Positions 43,501 to 53,085 of a stretch of 64,000 nt of DNA are shown in pieces. Made by a program: the position numbers and the translations under genes. Position 1 is the stretch's first letter, and every line of letters starts with the position of its first letter. Origin of the DNA: Eutreptiella sp. 'Long Island Sound 2002' (taxonomy: Eukaryota; Euglenozoa; Euglenophyceae; Eutreptiales; Eutreptiaceae); assembly GCA_964036045.1 (NCBI GenBank), contig OZ038392.1, forward strand, positions 30,693,087 to 30,757,086, read 5' to 3'. A model generated the notes under the pieces. That model was not told the DNA's origin. It saw only the letters and a list, made by a program, of their open reading frames with translations, and made no database searches.

Positions 43501-46500
43501 TGACCTAAAATGACCATCCAAGGTATGTAAAGCATGTTTTAGCCCGTATTTATGTAGTTTATACCCTATTTTGGGTGTGTGTTGCCTGGGCTAGATTCTC
43601 TGCGAGGTGGACTTGCCGAAGGCAATAGAATTTTCAAACCTTATTTTTTTGATATTGTGATCACTTAAAATGGCCATCCAAGCTATGTAAAGCATGTTTT
43701 ACGCTGTATTTACGTGTTTTTCACCCTATTTGGGTATTGGGTGGGTGGGGGGGTCTCCCAAGGGATTGGTACACAACCTGCTTATGCAGTTTTTCACTCT
43801 GGACAGCTCGAAAATCGAAGTTTTCAAAACTTGTTTTTTTGATATTGTGACCACCTAAAATGACCATCCAAGGTATGTAAAGCATGTTTTAGGCCGTCTT
43901 TACGTGTTTTTCACCCCAGTTGGGTATTGGGCGCACGTGGGAGGGGTCTCCCAAAGGATTGGTACACAACCTGCTTCTGCGGTTTTTCACTCTGGACAGC
44001 TCAAAAATCGAAGATTGCGAAACTTATTTTTTTGATATTGTGATCACCTAAAATGACCATCCAAGCTATGTAAAGCATGTTTGAGGCTGTATTTATGTGT
44101 GTTTCACCCTATTTGGGTATTGGGTGGGGGGGGGGTCTCCCAAAGGATTAGTACACAACCTGCTTATGCAGTTTTTCACTCTGGACAGCTCAAAAATCGA
44201 AGTTTTCGAAACTTGTTTTTTTGATATTGTGATCACCTAAAATGACCCTCCAAGCTATGTAAAGCATGTTTTAGGCCGTATTTCTGTCATTTTTTCCCTA
44301 TTTTGTGTGTGCGTTGCTTGGAGTAGCTTCTCTGCGAGGTGGACTTGCCGAAGGCAATAGAATTTTGGTCTTACTCAGTCGTTTTTTCGTGAAAACAATA
44401 TTAAGTTTCCACCAATTTTCTCCTTAGTCTTACACTCTTTGACCCCGTTTTACTCAGGTTCTTTAAAATCAGGTCAACAAATTTTTTGTCACCCTTTTTT
44501 TTTTGCTGAGTGACAAAAACCTTTTTGTACTGAGTTTTTCCCCCTTGAGTACAAAAAGCATTTGTTTGCCCTGCTTTTTTATCAATTACAAAAAATCTTT
44601 CAACTCAACTGTGTTCCAGAAAAAAAAAGTTGCCCGGCTTTTTTACTCAGGAGGCCAGAGTGATGCAGCCATTTGTCACTTCTCTGCTCAGGGGCGCCTG
44701 ATGTAGCAGGGGTGATGTAGCCATTTGTGACCTCCCTGCTTCAGAGACCCTTAGTACAGCAGGGTTTGTCCCTGCGCATTCCTTTTTTCATGGCTTTGGT
44801 GCATCCATTGGTGTCTTTGGCTCAGCTCTGTGGAGGGCAGTGAGACACGCGCCAAGAAATTAGCCACAGTGGGTTTGTTGGGCATGGATCACAATTGCGA
44901 CCCTCAAACAACACAGAATTCGTTGGTGTAAGATTCGTGAGAAAGCAACTCATGCATACCAATGGCAGATTAGTTTGTTATTACTGTAATTACAGCAAGG
45001 TTTGCACAGGTTGGGCTGCACGGGTTAAGGATGTGTTGGTGTGCAATTCAAATGACACCACCATTGAGGGCACCAGCCCTGCGGCCCTTGCGACACCCCT
45101 GTAGCATGCAGTTGGAAAAATGCTGCCACTCGTATGGCTGTGTGCGGCATGTGTGATGTGGGTGTGTGTGGTCTCTCCTTTGTGGAGAGCAATAGTGTCA
45201 ACAGATCAACGAGAGAAATGAGCGCACGGTGCAATGCGCGGTGTGCGCACGGTTTGGTGCGTTGTTTTATGAACACACCATTTTTTCATTTAGCCAGTGG
45301 GTCGTTAACACCAGTCTCCCACAAGCATAAGTAGAGCTTGTGGGACGGCAGAGGGATCAAAATCACCTCGAAGAGAGCGTGTTAGATCAAGCGCAAGCGC
45401 GAGCGTCGTATACCCCCCCTTTTTGGGGGTCGTTCGCGTAGCATGCCCCATTGTATGGTTTCTGACGTCTAACCCCTTGTAAGATCATCATTTTAGGACC
45501 AAAAATGATCCCCCAATGATTTTTTGGATTTTGACCCCCGTACCCCCCCTGCACTTGGGCACCCCTTTTTTGGAGGGGGGGGTGGGGTGGGGGGGTGGGG
45601 GGGTCAAAACTTCTTTGCGTATTGTGGCTGCTGTGTGTGTATTTGAACCTGGGTCCTGATAACTTTTTTCTTGTATATGGACCCCCTAACCCATGGCGGG
45701 GGTCTTGGGTCCCAACTCCAGGTACCCCCAGTCGGCCCCCCCCCCATATGGCCCCTTGCCAGTGAGGACTTAGCCATTTTCACGCTGGGTGTTGGGGGGG
45801 GGGGGCACCCAGGGGGTCTGGGGCACAACGTGCTATTATGCAGTTTTCCAGCCTCAGCAGCTCAGAAATGGTCGTCCCTCTCCACTCTTCGAGGTGCCTT
45901 GCCGAAGGCAATAGAATTTTGCAATCACCCACCTCCTTCGGCAAGGCGAGGCACACCTGGAGACCACGATGATGGGTGTGGAGTTGTGAGCCCACCACCG
46001 CAGAACTCAAGGTGCTGAATCTTTTTTTTCAAGATTGGTTACCTTCACCCCTTTGCTCCGTTGCACTACAGCTCACCTCTCCTTTCTTGCTATTCCTGTG
46101 CTATTCTTCTGCTGAGAAGGAGGGTGAAGAGAACGAGGAGGAGGACTCCAAGTGAGGGGCACCTTACCGGAATGAGCACCCCGTGAGGTTCGAACCGCGA
46201 AACATGTCGAAACGAATGCTCCACAGGCTTGGGCACCCTGTTGGGCACCCTCTTTGGTGCGGGCCGTGCCGAGGAGGTCACCTTTGTGCTCAACCCCCCC
46301 CCCCCCCCTGGCAGGGTGTGTGGTCAGCTGCAACCACCATGACATTGGTGAGGAGGTAGAGTGGGGGCCTCCGTTGATGTATGCTAACCCCTTAGCCACC
46401 ACATCCCTGCAGCCCTCAAAATCTGCCAAAAATACGTAAAACGCCAACCAAAAATGAGTGCGCGGTGCATGCGGGGTGCAATGCGCGGTGCGCGCGGTGC

Positions 46501-47574
46501 GTTTGTTTCTCTCAATGTGCGCCCCCCTGTACGTACTATTTTGTGTTTCTAAGGGGATTGTTTCAGGCCTGCCGTGCTCTAAGGACTTTGGGGACTTGCA
46601 GCGCGCAACGGGAGCCCCCATTGCTGAGATGTCTAAGATGCGTGTTTCTCATTTCTCTATGCTATGCCAGCAAATGTGCTGTGTTGGTGGCCTGCCATTG
46701 GACTCCATTGTTCGCTCGCGATGTGCCTTTTGTTGGAGACGCGCCTTGCCAAGATCTTCGACGACCCTCCAAAACCCCTCACAACTATTCACACCCGTCC
46801 ACAACCTTCCACTTATTATCCACACATAACGCTCCAAACTCCCCCACAGCCCTCCACGACCCTCAACAAACCTCCACCATCACCCCCAACCCATGCCCGC
46901 CGCCCGCACCCCAGATCCGTATGCCCCGGAAGCTGTGGAAGCACATGCTCAGCCAATTGAGCGCCGTGCTGGTCCGCGCGGAGGAGCGGACCGGGGCCAT
47001 CAACAAGCGATGCACGTCGCTGAGGACTGAGTGCACGACCCTGTACGCGGTCGACTTCTTTGTTCACGCGGATTTCACGTCCACTGTGCTGGAGTTCAAC
47101 GCCCTCCCGAGCCTCACGTGGCTGCCCGACATGCCGGTGTGGAGCAACATTATGGTGGGGTACCTGCGGCTGAGCGGGGCGGGGGCGGGCACCCGCGTGC
47201 CCTACCTCCCGGCCTTCAAAGCGGCAGTGCGGGAGCTGTGTCTGTCCAACCCGCAGCAGTGCACAAAGCGGACGGTGCAGGGCGCACTACAGCTCAGCGA
47301 CAGCAACTGGGGCCTTGGCGTGTTGGGCTTTCGGTTGCTGTACCCCCCAGCGCCTCGCCGCAGTGGCTGGCTGGGGCTGTCCAAGACAACGCTCCGGGAT
47401 CTCGGGCACGAGGGCCCCCACTTTCTCGGGGGCGGGGGCCACCACTTTCTCGGGGGCGGGGGCCACCACTTTCTCGGGGGCGGGGGCCCCCACTTTCTCG
47501 GGGGCGGGGGCCACCACTTTCTCGGGGGCGGGGGGCACCACTTTCTCGGGGGCGGGGGCCCTTGCGCTACCTGA
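39636..47574 (+). CDS. Tubulin-tyrosine-ligase-like ATP-grasp protein with signal peptide (2 exons, one frameshift)
   Basis: TTL-family enzymes ligate amino acids to protein chains using ATP. MLRSAVLVAVVVLWLDG... with a GTA/HD cleavage site looks like a signal peptide, so this one probably acts in the secretory route rather than on cytosolic tubulin; substrate unknown. TTL landmarks in order: LPKTYTRGQWAEF (133-145), TTWFIKH with candidate ATP Lys160, LEDPWLYRGRVTSARVFVAV, APLRAHVVDLVRIQVAPLPY, and in exon 2 DFFVHADFTSTVLEFNALPS (metal Glu and Asn). Exons 39636-40530 and 46915-47574 join in phase 0 with GT/AG. A one-base surplus near 40123-40126 (CCCC) breaks the frame, so this is either an assembly error or a pseudogene. 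Without it the protein is ~517 residues. The C-terminus is a glycine-rich repeat overlapping the antisense eIF4E-like frame. Confidence 0.72.
40531..41309 (+). other. TTL-like intron, 5' part
   Basis: Start of a 6384-bp intron. C-runs at 40549 and 40951. Frames here (for example around 40706-41035) show no recognisable domain. Repeats begin at 41310. Confidence 0.5.
41310..44370 (+). repeat. Two composite elements and satellite block E, inside the TTL-like intron
   Basis: Composite copies at 41310-41945 and 42195-42840, with the latter joined to CCGAAGGCAATAGAAT at 42181-42196. About seven ~205-bp satellite units follow (42840-44280), two of them of the GAGGTGGACTTGC variant type, ending CCGAAGGCAATAGAATTTTG at 44348. 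Confidence 0.85.
44371..44770 (+). repeat. AT-rich module, copy 2
   Basis: TTTACTCAG and CTGAGTGACAAAA-type motifs in an AT-rich block, followed by GGGGTGATGTAGCCATTTGT, a diverged relative of the 85-bp unit. The order matches the block at 20750-21120. Confidence 0.55.
44771..45359. other. TTL-like intron, middle: no gene
   Basis: Short frames only. A GCGCACGGTGCAATGCGCGG motif at 45220-45240 is shared with the dispersed repeats at 11690 and 46455. Nothing else is recognised. Confidence 0.45.
45360..45925 (+). repeat. ~930-bp composite repeat, copy 2 (3' truncated)
   Basis: ATCACCTCGAAGAGAGCGTG through GACTTAGCCATTTTCACGCTGG matches 4116-4520. The copy is then replaced at about 45788 by a satellite variant ending CTTGCCGAAGGCAATAGAAT (45899). 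Confidence 0.75.
46305..46525 (+). repeat. Dispersed repeat shared with 11535-11750
   Basis: CAACCACCATGACATTGGTG, CTAACCCCTTAGCCACC, CCAAAAATACGTAAAACGCC and a GCGCGGTG microrepeat are colinear with 11535-11750 at high identity. A long frame passes through it, but this repeat is not coding in the other copy. Confidence 0.65.
46915..47574 (+). CDS. TTL-like exon 2 (terminal)
   Basis: Acceptor GCACCCCAG, then IRMPRKLWKHMLSQLSAVLV, the TTL C-terminal core with VLEFNALPSLTWLP, an Ala/Arg-rich helix, and six repeats of (P/H)HFLGGGG before TGA at 47572. The upstream frame to 46465 belongs to the intron. The last 288 bp are antisense to the eIF4E-like frame. Confidence 0.72.
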   Translation: MRMPRKLWKHMLSQLSAVLVRAEERTGAINKRCTSLRTECTTLYAVDFFVHADFTSTVLEFNALPSLTWLPDMPVWSNIMVGYLRLSGAGAGTRVPYLPAFKAAVRELCLSNPQQCTKRTVQGALQLSDSNWGLGVLGFRLLYPPAPRRSGWLGLSKTTLRDLGHEGPHFLGGGGHHFLGGGGHHFLGGGGPHFLGGGGHHFLGGGGHHFLGGGGPCAT

Positions 47575-48843
47575 GCCGAGGGGCAGTGGTGCGAGGACAG
47601 ACCCAGCCTGCGACGTCGGAGTACGGCGGCCACGGGCCGCAGGGTGAGCGACAGCGGGCGTGGGTGTGGGGGAGGAGGCTGCCTGGGGTGCGGTACGCCT
47701 GACAGCGGCCGGTGGGCTGCCCACGTCGGGGGTGGCAGCAAGGCACGAAATGGCGGGGGGACTGTCAGTGGACAGTCCGGCGAGTGGCACTGGGGTAGCA
47801 GGCGGGCTGACGGCACGAATCCTGCCTCCAGACGGACTGGCTGCAGTGCTTTCTTGGGTCCGCGCAGGAAGCGGGGCCGGGCTCAAATCCAGTGTCAAAG
47901 CGGCAGGCCCAATCCCACCGTTTCTCCCCGAAACGCTCAGCAATAGGCACTTCGTCGGAACATATTTTGTCCTCTGCCACACCTCAAGGCCCGTGCACGC
48001 GGCGTCGATAAAGCCGCGAACGGCGTCCACAGCCGCCTTGTCCCGGACCCAGACCTTTATCGCTAATTGCCTCCGCTTTTTCGCGAGCGTCACGCCGTTC
48101 ACACGGCGACTGTGGGGGATGCGCTCCCGGACGAACGCGGCACAGAGCCTGTCCAGCGCCGCATGCGCCCCGGCGACGTTGCGGAAAGTCACCGTGAGAA
48201 CGCCGCCGCTGGAGTTCCAGGGGTCCTCATATGACGGGGAGACCCCGTCGCGGAACACGTGGAGGCTCTCGTACGCGACGACTTGAGCGACGCGGAGCGG
48301 CAGGATGGACCAGATTTGGTCGCTGTCGGTGGCGACGTCGAGCTTCCACGTGCCGATGCGGCGGGCCCTTCGTAGGCCCGGGCGTCTGGCGCTGATGCCA
48401 ACGACCTCGTACCGATCGCCCCAGAACACACGGGGCTCGAACGGCAGAGCGCCGTCGCATTGGGGGCCCCAGGGCACGTCTCCTGCGGAGTGGCATCCCG
48501 CCGGCAGCGCCGCGCGTTGCGAGGGAGTCTGCGGCGGGCTGCCCACGTCAGACCCTCTGCTCATGAGCGTCCGTTGAAAGGGGTGGCCCACTTTCCGGGG
48601 TTTCGCCTCGGCCGCCCCTGCGCTCAGGCTGCCCAGGCCTCGGCCATTTGAAGAGACTGCTCTGCGTCGTCCGGGAGGGGGGCCGACAGCCGCTGGTGGA
48701 GGGTGTTCTCCGGGGGGAGCGGGGTCCGGTCCGGGTGGCATCGAACGGGCTCTTCCCTTCCGCTTTGCGGGTCCTTCCCGTATGTCGCGCCCCGGTTGCG
48801 CGACCGGCGCGCAGGAACGCCCCAGGAACGCGGCACGCCACAC
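47287..48843 (-). CDS. eIF4E-like cap-binding protein with an APAPEKVV repeat tail
   Basis: eIF4E proteins bind the mRNA 5' cap. The 518-codon frame has a disordered N-terminus, an eIF4E core at about 160-285, and a Pro/Ala/Ser-rich tail with six APAPEKV(V/G) octamers (429-476). Landmarks: GTWKLDV with Trp166 (first cap-stacking Trp), DQIWSILPL with Trp178 (4E-BP/eIF4G face), ESLHVFRDGVSPSYEDPWN, where Tyr205-Glu206 stands where Trp-Glu is usual, SSGGVLTV, and KRRQLAIKVWV with Trp265. The Trp-to-Tyr change suggests altered cap affinity. The frame is open upstream only to 48874, so the Met at 48843 or a later one starts it unless an intron joins it to the frames at 48624-50597. It converges on the TTL-like gene. 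Confidence 0.68.
   Translation of the reverse strand: MWRAAFLGRSCAPVAQPGRDIREGPAKRKGRARSMPPGPDPAPPGEHPPPAAVGPPPGRRRAVSSNGRGLGSLSAGAAEAKPRKVGHPFQRTLMSRGSDVGSPPQTPSQRAALPAGCHSAGDVPWGPQCDGALPFEPRVFWGDRYEVVGISARRPGLRRARRIGTWKLDVATDSDQIWSILPLRVAQVVAYESLHVFRDGVSPSYEDPWNSSGGVLTVTFRNVAGAHAALDRLCAAFVRERIPHSRRVNGVTLAKKRRQLAIKVWVRDKAAVDAVRGFIDAACTGLEVWQRTKYVPTKCLLLSVSGRNGGIGPAALTLDLSPAPLPARTQESTAASPSGGRIRAVSPPATPVPLAGLSTDSPPAISCLAATPDVGSPPAAVRRTAPQAASSPTPTPAVAHPAARGRRTPTSQAGSVLAPLPLGSGSARAPAPEKVVPPAPEKVVAPAPEKVGAPAPEKVVAPAPEKVVAPAPEKVGALVPEIPERCLGQPQPATAARRWGVQQPKAQHAKAPVAVAEL
47416..47559. repeat. 24-bp minisatellite, six units, open on both strands
   Basis: Six 24-bp units of CACTTTCTCGGGGGCGGGGG type, with a three-unit higher-order pattern. 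Plus reads HFLGGGG(P/H) in the TTL-like tail; minus reads APAPEKV(V/G) in the eIF4E-like tail. A 24-bp unit keeps frame on both strands. Confidence 0.9.
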
Positions 48844-49539
48844 GCCCCATCCGCGTCCCCGGCCTCGAGGCTGTCAGAGCTGAGGGGCGGTGGTGCAAAG
48901 ACGGACGCCGCATGCAATGCTCGGGTCTGGCCGCTGGAACCCGCGGGGGTGGCTATGGTACTGACATCGGGGGATGAAGTGGCACTGGAGGACACTCCGC
49001 AGTGGCTGGCGGCCGGGGCCGGTGTAAGGCATGGCTCACGCAAGTGGCTGAAGGCGTCAAGCGGCCACCGAAGCCGACCAGGAGAAGAGGGGCTGGCGGG
49101 GGGCAGTGTGGCAGCATCGGGGCGTAGAGCAACGGCTGGTCCAGCGCTGCCGGTGGGGGTCTCGGTGGCAGAGTCAGTGCAGCTGTTGGCCAGATCGCCT
49201 GAGCACGCGTCCGTCTCTGTGAACGTCAATGCGCGGGTCGAGGTGGTCAGGGTGACTGAGTAAGAGTGCGTCGTCGTGCATGCGAGTGTGGCCGTGGGCC
49301 TAGAGGTTGCGTTGGCCGAGGAACTGGGGGAGCAACGGGGATCGATGTCACCGCAGGCCGGGGGAAGGTGGTTGGGGGGAGGGGGGACTGCAGCCGGGCG
49401 GTCTGTGGGGAGTTTGGCAGCAGCATCCGCCCTCGCAGACGTCGCAGTGGCGTCAGGCGGCATGTCGTTGGCAAGGGGGCCGGCACGGTCCCCGACCGGA
49501 GGGGGTCGCAGGTGCAGGGGTCTTCGGGGCCGGCGGCGG
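48624..49539 (-). other. Ser/Thr/Pro/Ala-rich open frame upstream of the eIF4E-like frame
   Basis: About 305 codons without a stop between TGA at 49542 and the stop at 48624, with low-complexity text such as TTTHSYSVTLTTSTRALTF and ending SLQMAEAWAA. It shares its frame with the unidentified frame at 49623-50597 and overlaps the start of the eIF4E-like frame in another frame. It could be a linker exon of one long minus-strand gene or non-coding GC-rich sequence. No domain is recognised. Confidence 0.3.
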
Positions 49540-49622
49540 TCTCAGGGAGTCTCGTCCACCCCTTCGGGCGTGTGGGATGATGCAGCCGCTGGAGCGAAGC
49601 ATGCCGGCGGACCCACTGTGAC

Positions 49623-50597
49623 CTACACTGGCCCAGGTGCTATCCCCGATGGGGTCGCCGCGCATGGAGCTGCGCACGTGGCAGCGGGGTCCCATGCGAC
49701 GTGGCCGTAGAGCTCGAGGCTGGACAATACCGCGGGCAGAACGTCGCCGGAGGCGGATGGACAGATCTCGAAGCGGAACATGCAGAAGAAGTCCACGTGG
49801 TCGTCGATGGCGAAGGCGGCGCACGCGGCCTGCGCGAGGTTTGTGGGCGTGGCGCACCGCGGCGTCAATGGCTCCCAAACCGTCCCGTTGTTGGACCCCC
49901 AAGCAATGTGCTTCTGCCCGTTCTTCAGCCCCGGCCGTCGCATGAGCTCCGGGACCGCCAACGTATAGGTCTGAAGCGCCACACGCAAGCGCACGAACTC
50001 CACCTGTACGCACGCGTGGTCGCACGCGCTGCCGGGCTTTGCGGCCGCGACGTCGACAAGTCCGCGGGCAAGGCGTATGACCGAGACCCTGACGTGTTCG
50101 TTCGTGGCGGGACAGGCTCTGGGCTGCGCGTGCCTGCGTGTCGTGATGTGATGCAGGATCCCCCGGCACTCCTCGGCAGCCGACCACGGGAAGTAGCCGA
50201 CGTGCACCAGTGGGACCATGTTGAAAGGCTCCGGTTGGGGGGCGTTCGGCAGCCATGCCCGCGTGGCCGGGGCACCACACAGCCACGGCGGCGGCTGCGG
50301 TGGAGTTGACGCTGGAGATGGCAGTGGGCCACCGTAGCCGAAAGGCCCACCCAGTCCCGTAAAGGCCGAACAGCTGCCTCCGAACGGAGGGGCCGGGACT
50401 GGGAATGGGCCCGGCACAAGCCACGGAAACCACGGGGCTGTAGGCAGCCCCTGAGGCAAGCGCACGGCATCAAGTGTGACCGGGGCGCCGGGGCCACGGC
50501 GGGAGGTCCGTACGACGGTCATTTCGCCGGTTCCGCTGGCCCCCCTCCCGAGTTGACTCCTGTGGAAAAGTGGCATTTGGGCTTTGGGACCGGGCAT
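49623..50597 (-). CDS. Unidentified protein, proline-rich N-terminus and a folded-looking domain
   Basis: About 324 codons. A Pro/Gly-rich N-terminus (about 1-125) precedes a segment of normal complexity: NMVPLVHVGYFPWSAAEECR, VQVEFVRLRVALQTYTLAVP, NGQKHIAWGSNNGTVWEP and DDHVDFFCMFRFEICPSASG. The family is not recognised. It ends at TAG 49623, and codon bias toward G/C matches the eIF4E-like frame. A splice-acceptor-like TTTTCCACAG at about 50561-50552 (minus strand) precedes a second Met at 50522, so the true start may be there. It could be the N-terminal half of the eIF4E-like gene or a separate gene. Confidence 0.45.
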   Translation of the reverse strand: MPGPKAQMPLFHRSQLGRGASGTGEMTVVRTSRRGPGAPVTLDAVRLPQGLPTAPWFPWLVPGPFPVPAPPFGGSCSAFTGLGGPFGYGGPLPSPASTPPQPPPWLCGAPATRAWLPNAPQPEPFNMVPLVHVGYFPWSAAEECRGILHHITTRRHAQPRACPATNEHVRVSVIRLARGLVDVAAAKPGSACDHACVQVEFVRLRVALQTYTLAVPELMRRPGLKNGQKHIAWGSNNGTVWEPLTPRCATPTNLAQAACAAFAIDDHVDFFCMFRFEICPSASGDVLPAVLSSLELYGHVAWDPAATCAAPCAATPSGIAPGPV

Positions 50598-50599
50598 GG

Positions 50600-51879
50600 C
50601 TTACCATTACCGTTACTGCTGAAGGTCCCAGCCGACCCTACCCACCTACCCACCCACCCTATACCACACCCGCAGCACAGAAATGTCCTTTCAGTTTCAC
50701 TTTCAGTTTGGCCTTTTTTTGTCACGAACTGTCACAACACAGTCAGTAACAGTCAGAACGCGATCATGAACAATCACAGGGGGGTTGCTGCACCGCTTGC
50801 GCACCGCGGGGCAAAACCTGCACCGTGCGTGCACCACACAACGTTGCGGGACAAACTGAAGCAAGCCACTGTGGGCTAGAGCAGAGTGAGACAAGGGCAT
50901 TGCATAAGAGAAAGACATGGGTATCAGTAGCTGATGGGTACGTCCATGGAACAACCCTAATACACGTAGCGCACGGGGGGGGGTCATAGAATTCAAAAGT
51001 CCAAAAGTTTGTGCACCAAAAACAGCCAAAAAAATATTTCCTTTTGTAAAATTTCATTTTTTCCCACTATGAAATCCGGGTCCGAAGGGGGGGGGGGGGT
51101 TAGACCCCCCCGCAGCCACCCCCCGAGGAGACGCTCAGTTGTTAAGCAAAACTCTGACCATCCCAATTTGGGGAGGTGGTGCATAGGCACCACGCTTCCG
51201 AGCATCTAGTTGACTCAAACTGTACAAGGAGCACAACACCACAGAGGGAGTGTTTGTCCGGCGCACGCCCGGCGCGCTACTTTTATCTTAACTATTCTGA
51301 CTTCAGCCGTTGTTTTACCCTCCCCAAGAAAAGGCCCTGCAAGCACAACTGAATACACTCTAACCCTTCCCTAGACTGCACATTGCATAAGACGAAAGAT
51401 GTGAACTCCACATCAACAAAAATGACAAAAGTGACATCGGTGCATGACATGCATGCACCGGTATCGAAAGGGGGTTGACGCTTCATGCTGAGTAAAAACA
51501 GCGGGATGGAATCAGAATAGGGAGCATAAACCTTGTCTCCTCGGGTCCATGATTGGTCCTAGGTGGCGGATGAGCCCAAAAAGATGCCCGGCGCGCCCTT
51601 ACAGCTCCCTTACAGTGTCTCCCATGATCAAGCCTCAAACACACATGCACAGCACAAGCCACCACCCGCACCCCCTGTCGCCACCAAAGGGCTGTGCATC
51701 GTTGACACATTCATCTACCCCATGGGTCCCAAGGAAATTTAGTCAGCGCCGTGATCCTTGTTGCTTGCTCAGATTAGACTACTGACATGTCGTGTCCAGA
51801 GATGCCACAGAATAAACAGCTGCGTTGTGCACTATCATCAGGTGGGCGAACTCACAGAGGTTGATAGTACAGATCAGCC
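50600..51879. other. Stretch without a supported gene
   Basis: Bases 50690-50770 contain short CACTTTCAGTTT and CAGTCAGTAACAGTCAG repeats. A C/G-run pair occurs at 51087-51110. No frame with a recognised domain. Confidence 0.45.
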
Positions 51880-52100
51880 AAACAGACGCTCCTCCACAGA
51901 GATGGGCCAATGGCTTGAATTTCAAGAAGGAATTCTGGGCTATTGCACGTGTGCACATGAGGCGATCAGCACAATGCGCAGAAAGAAAATTGGCTCGTCA
52001 GCGGCCTATAAGACCGGCCGGTACCTATAGGTACCTCTCTGTCACAAGAGTGAGACACAAAGATGCCGTGGACACGCCACCGAGCGGACAATAAGCGGCA
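51880..52100 (+). pseudogene. LINE endonuclease-RT linker remnant
   Basis: Frames here read KKEFWAIARVHMRRSAQC and GTYRYLSVT-RVRHKDAVD, matching KEFWAMARGHRRQSAQ and the following residues of the minus-strand RT fragment at 25420-25300. Frame changes and a premature stop make it a relic of the same LINE family, here on the plus strand and outside any host gene. Confidence 0.5.
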
Positions 52101-53085
52101 AAACCGAAGCGGCACGTCACAGACCACCACCATGCTTAGTTCACCGGATCTGACCTCAACTGACTACTGAGTTCACTGATGATGGGAAACATTGGTAGCC
52201 CTCCCCCCCCACCTCACCCCCAGCAAGAAATTGGACCTGTTCTTATGCCCATCCCTGGTATGGCCGTATGACAAACATATGGCACCTTGTACAAATTGCA
52301 TTCACAGGCCTAGGCCTGTGCACATGTCCATCTGTGACAGCTGAAATAAACGTGTGAATTCGATGCTGTTTGCGAAATACGCACGAGTTTCATGTGAATC
52401 CACCGCATATCTCTGATGTCACAAAGGCCCCCCTCCCCCTCCTTCCTTGTCCATTGTCAGCCCCACCCCACACCTTCTTCAGCCGCCTACTTCCTCTGAT
52501 GCCCTGCCACAACTGCAATTCAAGCCACTTCAATTGGTGCATCTGCAAAGGTGTATCATCTCGTAATGTGCATCTTTCAAACTTTGGAAGAACTCAGCCT
52601 CATCGAACGTCACACCAGCGTACCTGGTCAACAACTCAGGGCTCAAGCTGCGGCAGCAGCGATGAACGCACACCCCCACTCCCCCGCCCAGACAGACAAC
52701 ATATATATCGCGAAAAACAGCACACACATCAAAGGGATATATGAACATGCCACACACAGATTAGTGGTGGAGGGTGCAGTCACCCTGACACAAATGCAAC
52801 GAGGAGAACGGCGACCCAAACCCACGCCAGTTCCCAAAAGGCATCCACAACCTCAATCCCCCCTTGAAATCTCCCTCCTAACTCTGTGACGGTTCCCCTC
52901 CTGGGGTGGGGATTGCACCGCACAATGAAAACCAAACTGCAACAGTTCCAATATAGCCGAAAGAATAAATTCTATTGCCTTCGGCAAGGCACCTCGAAGA
53001 GGGGGGAGGGACGACCATTCTTGTGTCTTGTGCCTGCTCGTCCCCCTATCTCCCGCCCTCCATTCACCGGTAGCTCACCGTCCCC
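52101..53085. other. Stretch without a supported gene; inverted repeat-end motif
   Basis: Short frames of natural composition on the plus strand (52551-52889) may be upstream parts of the retroelement whose RNase H frame starts at 53086, but no motif proves it. Bases 52971-53000 carry the repeat-end motif in reverse (ATTCTATTGCCTTCGGCAAG), unlike nearly all other copies. Confidence 0.4.
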
